Positions 36,040 through 44,475 of a stretch of 64,000 bases of DNA are shown here, one piece after another. How positions within the stretch are numbered: the stretch's first letter is position 1; each line of letters begins with the position of its first letter. Under the pieces are notes generated by a model that did not search any database, was not told the origin of the DNA, and worked only from the letters and a program-made list of their open reading frames with translations. The translations under genes and the position numbers were made by a program. Origin of the DNA: Nocardia sp. XZ_19_385 (GTDB lineage: Bacteria > Actinomycetota > Actinomycetes > Mycobacteriales > Mycobacteriaceae); contig NZ_JACVEE010000004.1 in the NCBI RefSeq assembly GCF_015355755.1, forward strand, positions 310,001-374,000, given 5' to 3'.

Positions 36040-37763
36040 TGATTCGCAAGCTGTTCCGACTCGTCGATCCGGCCGATCGCCCGCGCTTCGTGCGCTGGAT
36101 CGGCCTGATCATCGCCTTCTCGGTCCTCCAAGGCGTCTGCGTGCTGCTCGTGGTTCCCGTCCTGCGTTCGCTGCTGGACGGCGACCGGGACGCCGCGATC
36201 ACCTGGCTGACCGTGCTGGCGGCGACCACGGCCGCGGCGGCCGTCGTGTTCTACGCCCAGGCGATGGACGGCCAGCAGATCGCCAACGACCTGCTGCTCG
36301 GCATGCACCACCGCATCGGCGATCACCTCTCGCGGCTGCCGCTGGGCTGGTTCGGCACCGATCGCACCGGCCGCCTGACGCATTCGGTCTCGCAGGGCAC
36401 GATGAGCATCGGTGCCGTGCCCGCGCACCTGATGCAACCCGTGATCAGCGGTGCGGTCACGCCGATTGTCGTCGCCGTCGGCATGTTCGCCTTCGATTGG
36501 CGGCTGGGGGCGGCTCTGCTCGCCGCGGGAGCGGTGCTCGTGGTGGCACACAGGTGGTCCCAGGATGCCATCGCACGCAGTTTCGGCGCCATCGATCACA
36601 CTGCGGTCGAATCGGCCGGACGCATAGTCGAATTCGCGCAGAACCAGCCGATCCTGCGCGCCTTCGGCCGCCGCGGCGAGAGCAACCGTCTGCTCGACGA
36701 CGCGCTCGTCGGCCAGCGCCGCGCCTACGGCGCGATGAACCGCAACGCGGTGACCGCGCTGCTCACCTTCTCGGTCGCGGTGCAGGCCGTCTTCCTCGCG
36801 CTCATGGCCGTGGGAGTGACGCTGGCACTGGGCGGTTCGTTGGACGCCGCCGAATTGATCGCGCTGCTGGTGCTGATCACCCGCTTCGCCGGGCCGCTGC
36901 TCGAGCTGGTCGACCACTCCGCCGCACTGCGCATGGCCGCGGAAAACCTCGACCGCATCGACGAGGTCCTCGACGTTCAGCCGCTGCCCGAAGGCGGCCA
37001 AGACTGCGCGATCGCCCCCGGCAAGGTCAGCTTCGAGCACGTCGGCTTCGGTTACGACGACCGGACGGTACTGCGCGACATCACCTTCGAAGCGAAACCC
37101 GGCACGCTGACCGCGATCGTCGGCCCGTCGGGCGCGGGCAAGACCACGCTGCTGCGGCTGGTCGCCAGATTCTGGGAGGTGAACACCGGCACGGTCCGCG
37201 TCGGCGGCGTCGATGTCCGCGACCTGTCCACCGAGGCGCTGATGAACCAGCTGGCCATGGTGTTCCAGGATGTGTACCTCTTCGACGACACGATCGAAGC
37301 CAACATTCGCATCGGCCGGCCCGGAGCCAGCACCGAGGAGATCCGCGAGGCGGCCCGGCTCGCCCGCGTCGACGAGATCGTCGACCGGCTCCCCGACGGC
37401 TGGGAGACCCGCGTCGGCGAGGGCGGCGTCAGCCTGTCCGGCGGTGAGCGCCAACGGGTTTCGATCGCCCGGGCACTGATCAAACAGGCCCCGATCGTGC
37501 TCCTCGACGAAGCCACCGCGGCGCTGGACCCGGACAACGAGGCGGCGGTCGGCGCGGCCGTGCGCACCCTCGCCGAGCAGCGCACCCTGCTCGTGGTCGC
37601 GCACCGCCTGCACACCGTCGCCGCCGCCGACCAGATCCTCGTCCTCGACGAGGGCGGTATCGCACAGCGCGGCACGCACGCCGACCTGATCGGCCAACCC
37701 GGTCGCTACCAGGACTTCTGGCGGGAGCGCGAACGTGCCCAGGGCTGGCGTCTGGTCGGCTGA
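36039..37763 (+). CDS. ABC half-transporter (permease-ATPase) B
   Basis: 574 residues, same design: membrane domain (about 15-310) and ATPase with Walker A VGPSGAGKTT, Q-loop MVFQDVY, signature SLSGGERQR and Walker B IVLLDEATA. The ATG at 36039 overlaps the previous stop by one base. Forms a heterodimer with half A. Its later part is followed by a 14-bp hairpin/operator. Confidence 0.88.
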   Translation: MIRKLFRLVDPADRPRFVRWIGLIIAFSVLQGVCVLLVVPVLRSLLDGDRDAAITWLTVLAATTAAAAVVFYAQAMDGQQIANDLLLGMHHRIGDHLSRLPLGWFGTDRTGRLTHSVSQGTMSIGAVPAHLMQPVISGAVTPIVVAVGMFAFDWRLGAALLAAGAVLVVAHRWSQDAIARSFGAIDHTAVESAGRIVEFAQNQPILRAFGRRGESNRLLDDALVGQRRAYGAMNRNAVTALLTFSVAVQAVFLALMAVGVTLALGGSLDAAELIALLVLITRFAGPLLELVDHSAALRMAAENLDRIDEVLDVQPLPEGGQDCAIAPGKVSFEHVGFGYDDRTVLRDITFEAKPGTLTAIVGPSGAGKTTLLRLVARFWEVNTGTVRVGGVDVRDLSTEALMNQLAMVFQDVYLFDDTIEANIRIGRPGASTEEIREAARLARVDEIVDRLPDGWETRVGEGGVSLSGGERQRVSIARALIKQAPIVLLDEATAALDPDNEAAVGAAVRTLAEQRTLLVVAHRLHTVAAADQILVLDEGGIAQRGTHADLIGQPGRYQDFWRERERAQGWRLVG

Positions 37764-37775
37764 ATCTTTGCGGAG

Positions 37776-37815
37776 GGTTGGCAGAATATTGATGGTCAAA
37801 TATATTCTGCCAACC
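37776..37815. promoter_or_regulatory. 14-bp inverted repeat upstream of DinB-like gene
   Basis: Perfect arms GGTTGGCAGAATAT and ATATTCTGCCAACC with a 12-bp spacer. The right arm abuts the -10 hexamer TAAAGT (37816-37821), which lies seven bases before the ATG at 37829. A strong operator candidate over the -35; could also end the ABC transcript. Confidence 0.6.
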
Positions 37816-37828
37816 TAAAGTACTCCGC

Positions 37829-38401
37829 ATGGCTATCGTCCCCGATGACAAGAACTGGACCTGGGTGCTGGAAAAGACCTGTCCGGAATGTGGTTTCGAC
37901 GCACCCGCGACCGCGTACGAAAAAGTGCCCGGACTCACGCGCGACTACGCGGCCCGTCTGGCCGGTGCGCTGACCAAGGATGACGCCACCGTTCGTCCGG
38001 ACGAGAACACCTGGTCGGCGCTGGAATACGCTGCCCACGTCCGCGACGTGTGCCGCATCTTCACCTACCGCACCGATATCGCGGCTCGTCGCGCGGCGAC
38101 CGATCCTCAGGTCCCGGGCTTCGACGCGACGACCGGCGTCGCCGACGGCCTGCCGCTGTTCTCCAACTGGGATCAGGACGTCACCGCGATCGCCGACAAC
38201 TACGGCGCCCAGGATCCGGCCGTGGTCGCGACCGAACTCGTCGAGGCGGCCGAATCCATCGCCCGCGCAATCGAATCCGTGCCCGCCGCCGATCATGAAT
38301 TGGCCGTTCGGCGCAGCGACGGCTCCGGTTTCACCGTAGAGTCACTGGCGATCTACTTCCTGCACGACGTGGTCCACCACGTGCACGACGTCCGGGCCTG
38401 A
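37829..38401 (+). CDS. DinB/mycothiol-dependent-type protein
   Basis: 190 residues. DinB/YfiT-like four-helix fold: metal-binding histidines fit YAAHVRDVC (about residue 72) and HDVVHHVHDV at the C-terminus. Also begins with a CPECGF motif. Members are thiol-dependent transferases such as mycothiol-dependent isomerases; here substrate is unknown. Likely leaderless. The operator-like inverted repeat just upstream suggests repression. Confidence 0.8.
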   Translation: MAIVPDDKNWTWVLEKTCPECGFDAPATAYEKVPGLTRDYAARLAGALTKDDATVRPDENTWSALEYAAHVRDVCRIFTYRTDIAARRAATDPQVPGFDATTGVADGLPLFSNWDQDVTAIADNYGAQDPAVVATELVEAAESIARAIESVPAADHELAVRRSDGSGFTVESLAIYFLHDVVHHVHDVRA

Positions 38402-38445
38402 AACGCGCCCGACCAGCCGCTGCCCAGAAAAATCCACCCCGGCAC

Positions 38446-38459
38446 TAGAACGAGTTCTA
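38446..38459. promoter_or_regulatory. KstR-type operator (NDMA-type ADH)
   Basis: TAGAACGAGTTCTA fits TnnAACnnGTTnnA, with only the centre asymmetric. It lies 60 bp upstream of the ADH start. Confidence 0.8.
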
Positions 38460-38519
38460 CTTTTCTCGTAGTGTGTGTGCAGTCACATAAGCACACGTGC
38501 ACGCGAGAGGTCGGCAGGA

Positions 38520-39650
38520 ATGAAGACGAAGGGCGCGATCCTGTGGGGGATCGACCAGGAGTGGTCGGTCGAGGAGATCGAGGTCGGTGACCCGGTCTCC
38601 GGCGAGGTGCAGATCCGGATGGAAACCGCCGGCATGTGCCATTCGGATCATCACATCGTCACCGGTGCGACACCGATGCCGAACTACCCGGTGATGGGCG
38701 GCCACGAGGGCGCGGGCGTGATCACCAAGCTGGGCCCGAACTGCCCCGCGGACCTGCAGGTCGGCGATCACGTCATCCTGTCGTTCATCCCGGCCTGTGG
38801 CCGCTGTCCGTCCTGTGTGTCGGGCAACATGGCGCTGTGCGATCTGGGCGCGGGCCTGCTGATGGGCCAGGCGATCAGCGACGGCACCTACCGGATCCAG
38901 GCGCGCGGCGAGGACGTCATCCCGATGTGCCTGCTCGGCACCTTCGCGCCGTACATGACGGTGCACCACACCTCGGTGGTGAAGATCGACCCGAGCATCC
39001 CGTTCGAGGTGGCCTGCCTGGTCGGCTGTGGCGTCCCCACCGGCTTCGGTTCCTCCACCCATGTGGCGCAGGTGCAGCCGGGGGAGACCGCGGTGATCGT
39101 CGGCATCGGCGGCGTCGGTATGAGCGCGCTGCAGGGCGCGGTGCTCGCGGGCGCCACCAAGGTCGTTGCCATCGACCCGAATCCGTGGAAGTTGGAGCAG
39201 GCGCAGAAGTTCGGCGCCACGCACACCTACCCCAGCATGGCCGAGGCGATCATGCCGATCATGGAGATCACCGAGGGCCGGATGGCGGAGAAGGTCATCC
39301 TCACCATGGGTGAGATGCAGGGCCAGTACGTCGAAGAGGGCCTGATCCTCACCGGCAAGGCCGGCACCATGGTGATCACCTCCATGGGCCGGATGGAAGA
39401 CGGCGACGTCAAGATGAACAGCTTCCTGCTGTCCATGCTGCAGAAGACGGTCAAGGGCTGCATCTTCGGCGGCGGCAACGCCCGCCAGGACGCCCCGCGC
39501 CTGCTGGCGCTGTACAAGTCCGGCCAGCTCAACCTGGACGACATGGTCACCCGCCAGTACTCGCTGGAGGAGATCAACCAGGGCTACAAGGACATGCTGG
39601 ACGGCAAGAACATCCGCGGCATCATCCGCTACACCGAGAACGACTGGTAA
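38520..39650 (+). CDS. NDMA-dependent (mycofactocin-type) alcohol dehydrogenase
   Basis: 376-residue zinc alcohol dehydrogenase of the Rxyl_3153/TIGR03989-like subgroup. Catalytic zinc ligand in AGMCHSDHH, GHEGAG, structural zinc CGRCPSCVSGNMALC and Rossmann motif GIGGVGMSALQGA. This subgroup holds its NAD tightly and needs an external acceptor (NDMA in vitro, mycofactocin in vivo). A KstR-type operator upstream suggests it oxidises a steroid side-chain alcohol, for example the product of CYP125. No mycofactocin biosynthesis gene is in the window. Confidence 0.9.
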   Translation: MKTKGAILWGIDQEWSVEEIEVGDPVSGEVQIRMETAGMCHSDHHIVTGATPMPNYPVMGGHEGAGVITKLGPNCPADLQVGDHVILSFIPACGRCPSCVSGNMALCDLGAGLLMGQAISDGTYRIQARGEDVIPMCLLGTFAPYMTVHHTSVVKIDPSIPFEVACLVGCGVPTGFGSSTHVAQVQPGETAVIVGIGGVGMSALQGAVLAGATKVVAIDPNPWKLEQAQKFGATHTYPSMAEAIMPIMEITEGRMAEKVILTMGEMQGQYVEEGLILTGKAGTMVITSMGRMEDGDVKMNSFLLSMLQKTVKGCIFGGGNARQDAPRLLALYKSGQLNLDDMVTRQYSLEEINQGYKDMLDGKNIRGIIRYTENDW

Positions 39651-39670
39651 ACCCCCTCGTCATCCCGGCG

Positions 39671-39709
39671 AACGCCGGGACCCATTGCATCGCATCGGGT
39701 CCCGGCGTT
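39671..39709. terminator. 13-bp hairpin, bidirectional terminator/REP
   Basis: AACGCCGGGACCC and GGGTCCCGGCGTT with a 13-nt loop; a nested CCCGGCG-AAC-GCCGGG also forms. It sits between the ADH and the convergent serine hydrolase. No long U-tract. Its CATCCCGGCGAACGCCGGGA motif resembles common bacterial REP-type palindromes. Confidence 0.55.
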
Positions 39710-39722
39710 TGCTATTCGAGCC

Positions 39723-40916
39723 TCAGACCTTGCAGCGCAGCAGCGCCTCGCGCAGGTTGCGGCTGCGCACGTCGTCCAGGACGGCCATGCCGAGCCGGTT
39801 CATTGTGTATCCGAAGCCGAGACCCGTTGCGGGATCGGCGAATCCGAACGACCCGCCCAAACCCGTTGTGCCGTAAGCCCGTTTGTCGGACCCGAACCGG
39901 AACGAACCGCGCGACTTGCGGAATCCGAGGTGGTACCGGCTCTTGGTGTAGAGCACCAGATCCTCGGCGGGCACATCCTCGGCGGTGTCGGCCGCCGCCA
40001 GTTGCGCGAGCACCGTCTCGGCGACCGGCAGCGCACCGGTCCGGCCCGCGGCCGCGCCGTAGACCTTGGCCAGCGAGCGGGCATTGCCGACACCGTTGGA
40101 GGCGGGCAACTCCACCTCCAGGAATTCGCGGCGCGTGGCCCGCGCGGGCGCTCCCACCTGCGGATTGGTCAGTGAGGCATGGGCATATCCGCGCTTGGAG
40201 TAGACATCGACGCCGATGCGCAACGGCAGGTCCCGTTCGTAGCGCAGGATATCCAGGCCCTTGGTGGCCGACAGCTTGGCGATGCGCTCCATCGGTTCGT
40301 CGGCGGGCAGGCCGATGAAGAAGTCCAAGCCGAGCGGCTTCGCGATGTCCTCGGCGAAAACCCGGCCCAGGGTGCGGTGCTCCGGGTCGACGCGGCGGAT
40401 CAGCTCGCCCTGATACAGGCCGAGGGTGATGGCGTGATAGCCGTGCCGGGTGCCCGGCTGCCACGCCGGTTTCTGCGCCGCGAGGATCTGCGCCAGCCCG
40501 TCGAAGTCCGCCAGTTGGTCCAACTTCACGACGGTGTCCAGACCCGATAGCCCGGCCTGATGATCGATCAGCTGGCGCACCGTGATCTCGCCCTTACCCT
40601 GGGCGGCGAACTCGGGCCAGTACGTGGCGACCTTCTCCTCGTAGTCCAGCAGCCCCTTCGACACCGCGGCCGCCACCACGAACGCGGCCAGGCCTTTCGT
40701 CGAGGAGAACACCGGAACGATCGTGTCCCGCTCCCAGGGCTGGGCCCGGTTGCGGTCGCGATGGCCCGCCCACAGGTCCACCACCGGCCGGTCACCCGCG
40801 TAAACGGCCACGGCGGCGCCGATTTCACCGTGCTGGGCGAAGTTCCGGCGGAAAGCGTCGGCGACGGGGCCGAATCCGGCCTCCACTTCGCCGTGGATCG
40901 TGGGTCGCGCACTCAT
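39723..40916 (-). CDS. Beta-lactamase-family esterase (EstB/LipE-like)
   Basis: 397 residues. Catalytic Ser-x2-Lys in VFSSTKGLAAF near residue 75, Tyr in GYHAITLG, and GLGGSFGFADP toward the C-terminus. These class-C-like enzymes are cytosolic esterases (mycobacterial LipD/LipE/LipL types). The ATG at 40916 gives the standard start. Not known to be steroid-linked, though convergent to the KstR-controlled ADH. Confidence 0.85.
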   Translation of the reverse strand: MSARPTIHGEVEAGFGPVADAFRRNFAQHGEIGAAVAVYAGDRPVVDLWAGHRDRNRAQPWERDTIVPVFSSTKGLAAFVVAAAVSKGLLDYEEKVATYWPEFAAQGKGEITVRQLIDHQAGLSGLDTVVKLDQLADFDGLAQILAAQKPAWQPGTRHGYHAITLGLYQGELIRRVDPEHRTLGRVFAEDIAKPLGLDFFIGLPADEPMERIAKLSATKGLDILRYERDLPLRIGVDVYSKRGYAHASLTNPQVGAPARATRREFLEVELPASNGVGNARSLAKVYGAAAGRTGALPVAETVLAQLAAADTAEDVPAEDLVLYTKSRYHLGFRKSRGSFRFGSDKRAYGTTGLGGSFGFADPATGLGFGYTMNRLGMAVLDDVRSRNLREALLRCKV

Positions 40917-40999
40917 AGTGCAGTCGATGGTACCGGCGGTACCGCGTGCCGATGACCCGGAATTGCGGCTAGGTGTGCTCCGCCCGGTCAGCGGTCTCG

Positions 41000-41005
41000 T
41001 AGGCT
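41000..41005 (+). promoter_or_regulatory. Leaderless -10 hexamer, serine hydrolase
   Basis: TAGGCT lies six bases before the GTG at 41012; no Shine-Dalgarno. Confidence 0.5.
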
Positions 41006-41011
41006 CGTTCG

Positions 41012-41836
41012 GTGCGATCACTCGAGCAGATCAAGGACTGGCCGGTTCGGCATGCGGGCGCGGGCGTTGTGACCCGGGCGGGCACGAACTCCGCGGGTGA
41101 CACCGATCGGGTGTTCCCCCTGGCCTCGGTGACCAAGCCGCTGGTTGCCTATGCGGTGCTGGTCGCCGTCGAAGAGGGCGCGATCGAGCTGGATCAGCCG
41201 GTCGACAGTCACTCCGCGCCGCCCGGCACGACCGTGCGGCACCTGCTCGCGCACACCTCCGGCATCGCTTTCGACACCACCGATGTTCTGGCCAAGCCCG
41301 GCGCTAAAAGGATCTACTCCAGCGCCGGTTTCGAGGTGCTCGCGCAGTTCGTCACCGAGCAGACCGGGATCGCGTTCGACGAATATCTGCGCGACGCGGT
41401 CTTCGGGCCGCTGGGTATGAAGCACTCGGTGCTCACCGGTTCCGCGGGGCACGGTGCACGATCAACTGTCGACGATCTTCTGCTTTTCGCCGCGGAGTTG
41501 CTGAGTCCGCAATTGATCTCCGCGGACATGCATTCCGAAGCAAGCACTGTGCAATTCCCGGGAAGCAATGGTGTCCTGCCCGGTTACGGTTCGCAGCGGC
41601 CCAATGACTGGGGCCTGGGTTTCGAGATTCGCGACAGCAAAACCCCGCACTGGACCGGGAGCGTGAATTCGCCTCGTACTTATGGACATTTCGGCCAATC
41701 GGGCACATTCTTGTGGGTTGATCCGGAAATCGAGGTGGCGTGCGTAGCGCTCGCCGACGAGAATTTCGGAGATTGGGCGCGGGCCGCCTGGCCGGTTTTC
41801 AGCGACGGGGTGATTGAAGAACTATCGCGGGGGTAA
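41012..41836 (+). CDS. Serine hydrolase, beta-lactamase family
   Basis: 274 residues, smaller than usual. Ser-x2-Lys in LASVTKPLVAYAVL near residue 40, Tyr motif IYSSAGFEVL and C-terminal HFGQSGTF. No signal peptide. Likely a cytosolic esterase or peptidase. It is divergent from the other serine hydrolase, and the two are from the same superfamily but not close copies. Confidence 0.83.
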   Translation: MRSLEQIKDWPVRHAGAGVVTRAGTNSAGDTDRVFPLASVTKPLVAYAVLVAVEEGAIELDQPVDSHSAPPGTTVRHLLAHTSGIAFDTTDVLAKPGAKRIYSSAGFEVLAQFVTEQTGIAFDEYLRDAVFGPLGMKHSVLTGSAGHGARSTVDDLLLFAAELLSPQLISADMHSEASTVQFPGSNGVLPGYGSQRPNDWGLGFEIRDSKTPHWTGSVNSPRTYGHFGQSGTFLWVDPEIEVACVALADENFGDWARAAWPVFSDGVIEELSRG

Positions 41837-42023
41837 TTCAAGCAGCACTGTCCAGTGTCATAAATCGGGAATCGGCAACACAGCCGCGAAGTAACACCCG
41901 TAACTTCGGACACTCCAGTACACTCGGGCACCGTAGCGACTGCTTGCGGTCGCTATGAATGATCAGCCAGCCGAAACGGGTCGTTGGGGAAGACGGTCCT
42001 CGTCGACGCTGGAGGTTGTAGTG

Positions 42024-42560
42024 GTGCGTGCATCAAGTCAGTTCGCGGACGCGACGGCGGGTGTGGTCTGGATCCACTCGTCGCCAGCCGCGTTGTGCCC
42101 GCACATCGAGTGGGCGCTCACCTCGGCCCTCGGCACGCCGGCGAAACTCCGCTGGACTGCCCAGCCCGCCGACGGTTCACTGCGCGCAACCAGCGATTGG
42201 GTCGGCCCCGTCGGCACCGCCGCGCGCATTGCCCAGTCCTTGCGCGCCTGGCCGGTCCTGCGTTTCGAGGTCACCGAGGAACCCAGTGAAGGCGTCGACG
42301 GCGAGCGCTACAGCTTCGTACCCCACCTCGGCCTCTGGCATGGCTCCACCAGTGCCAACGGCGATGTGGCGCTGGGCGAAATGCGACTGAGAGCCATGCT
42401 GCAAGCCGCCCAGGAGCTCGGCAAGTACAACAGCTACGACCTCGCCGCCGAAATCGATCGCGCGCTCGGCACCGCCTGGGACGACGACCTCGAGGACTAT
42501 CGCATCGGCGTGGACGGCCTCGGCGCGGAAATTACTTGGCTGCGCCGCGACGTGGGCTGA
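42024..42560 (+). CDS. DUF3145 protein
   Basis: 178 residues, closely following the DUF3145 family of mycobacteria (ASSQFADATAGVVWIHSSPA, WVGPVGTAARIAQSLRAWPV, GEMRLRAML, GTAWDDDLEDYR). Function unknown but highly conserved in the order. GTG at 42024 matches the family N-terminus, with CTGGAGG upstream. Its last 29 bases overlap the convergent TetR gene. Confidence 0.88.
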   Translation: MRASSQFADATAGVVWIHSSPAALCPHIEWALTSALGTPAKLRWTAQPADGSLRATSDWVGPVGTAARIAQSLRAWPVLRFEVTEEPSEGVDGERYSFVPHLGLWHGSTSANGDVALGEMRLRAMLQAAQELGKYNSYDLAAEIDRALGTAWDDDLEDYRIGVDGLGAEITWLRRDVG

Positions 42561-43191
42561 GTTTTTCGAACTTCAACTCCAGCCCGTCCAGGAATGCGCT
42601 GAGGGCCAATTCGAAACTGTCCGAGTCGATCTCCTCGGCTTTGTCGCGCAGCAGGTGCGCTTGTTCGAGGTTGGGGTAGCGGTCTCGGTAGACCTGGATG
42701 TCGTCGACGAAGCCGCGGGAGAACGAGCCGACCGTCGAACCGAGGACCAGGTAGCGGGCGGCGGCGCCGATCATGGTGGCTTGGCGGGGTGGCCAGCCGG
42801 CTTCGACCAGACCGCCGTGCACGGCATTGGCCGCGCGGAGCGCTTCGTCGCGCCGGCCGGGGCCCGAAGTCGCCAGGTAGGGCACGAAATTGGGGTGCTG
42901 GGCGAGGGCGGCGCGGAACGAGCGGGCCCAGGAAACCAGTGCGCTGCGCCAGCTTTCGTGTTCGAAGGCCGAGGCGTCGACGTGGCTCATGATGGAGTGG
43001 GCGATGTCGTCGAGCAGGTCGTCCTTGGTGGGGTAGTGGCCGTAGAGGGAGGCGGCCTGGACACCGAGGTCGGCGGCCAGCTTGCGCATGGAGAGCTCGC
43101 CGAGGCCGTCGCGGTCGATCAGCGTCAGCGCGGATTCGCGGATGCGGTCGCGACTCAACAGCGGAACGCGGGGTCGCGCCACGGCTTTCAC
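42532..43191 (-). CDS. TetR-family regulator of acyl-CoA dehydrogenase operon
   Basis: 219 residues. HTH at about 34-53 (SMRKLAADLGVQAASLYGHY) and a C-terminal TetR_C domain. AGGAGG lies before the start. Divergent from an acyl-CoA dehydrogenase/SDR operon; two CCTAAC/GTTAGG boxes lie between them, the probable operators. Its 3' end overlaps DUF3145 by 29 bp. Confidence 0.88.
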   Translation of the reverse strand: MKAVARPRVPLLSRDRIRESALTLIDRDGLGELSMRKLAADLGVQAASLYGHYPTKDDLLDDIAHSIMSHVDASAFEHESWRSALVSWARSFRAALAQHPNFVPYLATSGPGRRDEALRAANAVHGGLVEAGWPPRQATMIGAAARYLVLGSTVGSFSRGFVDDIQVYRDRYPNLEQAHLLRDKAEEIDSDSFELALSAFLDGLELKFEKLSPRRGAAK

Positions 43192-43243
43192 CTCCTGAAA
43201 CAGTGCGTCGAACCTAGCATCCGGCGGAATCGGGCCTTGTCTA

Positions 43244-43292
43244 CCTAACGGCGTTAGGATAACGTCCCGCCGGTAAACCTAACACCGTTTGG
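43244..43292. promoter_or_regulatory. Double TetR operator
   Basis: CCTAACGGCGTTAGG (43244-43258, perfect around a central base) and CCTAACACCGTTTGG (43278-43292, imperfect), 34 bp centre to centre. They cover the divergent promoters of tetR and the acyl-CoA dehydrogenase. Confidence 0.75.
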
Positions 43293-43310
43293 TTCAGGAC
43301 TGGGTGCTGC

Positions 43311-44462
43311 ATGAATCTGGAATTGAGCGAGACCCATCGCGATCTGCGCGATCTGGCTCGCACCTGGGTGGACCGGGAAGTCGTCCCCAACGCCACCGCG
43401 TGGGATCGAGCCGAGGCGGTGGATCCGGCGATAGTGGGCAAGCTCGGTGCGATGGGATTCCTCGGGATCGGGGTGCCGGAGGAGTACGGCGGCTCCGGCG
43501 GTGACGCCCTCGACTATTGCCTGCTCTTGGAGGAACTCGGCCGCGGCGACAGCGCGGTGCGCGGAATCGTCTCGGTGTCACTGGGATTGGTGGCCAAGAG
43601 CATCGCGGGTTACGGCACCGAAGAGCAGAAGCGGCGCTTCCTGCCCGATCTGTGCGCGGGCCGGACGCTGGGCTGCTTCGGGTTGACCGAACCGGGCACC
43701 GGCTCCGATGCGGCGAGCCTGGTGACCAAAGCCGAACGCGTGGGCGAGGACTGGGTGTTGTCCGGCTCGAAGATGTTCATCACCAACGGCACTCGCGCCA
43801 CTATCGCGCTGATCTTCGCCCGCACGGGTGGCCCGGGGCCGAAAGGCATTACCGCGTTTCTGGTTCCCACCGATGCGCCGGGCTTCTCCCGCACGGAGAT
43901 CAAGGGCAAGCTGGGGCTGCGTGGCCAGGCGACCGCCGAGCTGAGCTTCGATCAGGTACGCGTGCCCGACGCGCTGCGTCTCGGCGACGAAGGCGCCGGG
44001 TTCCGAATTGCCATGTCCGCCTTGGACAAAGGCCGGATGGGTGTGGCGGCGGGCTGTGTCGGCGTCGCGCGGGCCTGCCTGGAGGCCTCGGTGCGTTACG
44101 CGGGGGAGCGGGAGCAGTTCGGCAAGCCGATCGCCTCCTACCAGCTGGTGCAGCAGATGCTGGCCGATATCGCGGTGGAAACCGACGCGGCCCGGCTGCT
44201 CACCTGGCGGGTGGCCGATCTGATCGACCGCGGACAGCCGTTCGGTACCGAGGCGTCGATGGCCAAGCTCTACGCCAGCGAGACCGCGGTGCGCGCCGCC
44301 AACAACGCGATCCAGGTGTTCGGCGGCTACGGCTACATCGACGAGTACCCGGTGTCGAAGTACCTGCGGGATGCCCGCGTCCTCACCCTCTACGAGGGCA
44401 CCAGCCAGATTCAGAAACTGCTCATCGGCCGCGCCCTGACGGGCGTGAACGCCATTGTCTGA
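43311..44462 (+). CDS. Acyl-CoA dehydrogenase
   Basis: 383-residue FAD acyl-CoA dehydrogenase. CFGLTEPGTGSDAAS (FAD loop), MFITNGTRA, GREQFGKPI-like segment GEREQFGKPIASYQLVQ and the catalytic-Glu region LYEGTSQIQ near residue 366. It starts beta-oxidation of a fatty acyl- or branched acyl-CoA. The SDR gene begins 13 bp after it, then the ABC import genes. Controlled by the divergent TetR. Confidence 0.93.
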   Translation: MNLELSETHRDLRDLARTWVDREVVPNATAWDRAEAVDPAIVGKLGAMGFLGIGVPEEYGGSGGDALDYCLLLEELGRGDSAVRGIVSVSLGLVAKSIAGYGTEEQKRRFLPDLCAGRTLGCFGLTEPGTGSDAASLVTKAERVGEDWVLSGSKMFITNGTRATIALIFARTGGPGPKGITAFLVPTDAPGFSRTEIKGKLGLRGQATAELSFDQVRVPDALRLGDEGAGFRIAMSALDKGRMGVAAGCVGVARACLEASVRYAGEREQFGKPIASYQLVQQMLADIAVETDAARLLTWRVADLIDRGQPFGTEASMAKLYASETAVRAANNAIQVFGGYGYIDEYPVSKYLRDARVLTLYEGTSQIQKLLIGRALTGVNAIV

Positions 44463-44475
44463 CAAGGAGTTCCAG

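Noticed and set aside
34249..37799. Two long minus-strand frames of about 580 and 600 codons opposite the ABC pair
   Set aside because: Antisense to clear ABC transporters; composition (His, Gln, Arg, Asp rich) is typical of mirror frames in high-GC DNA.
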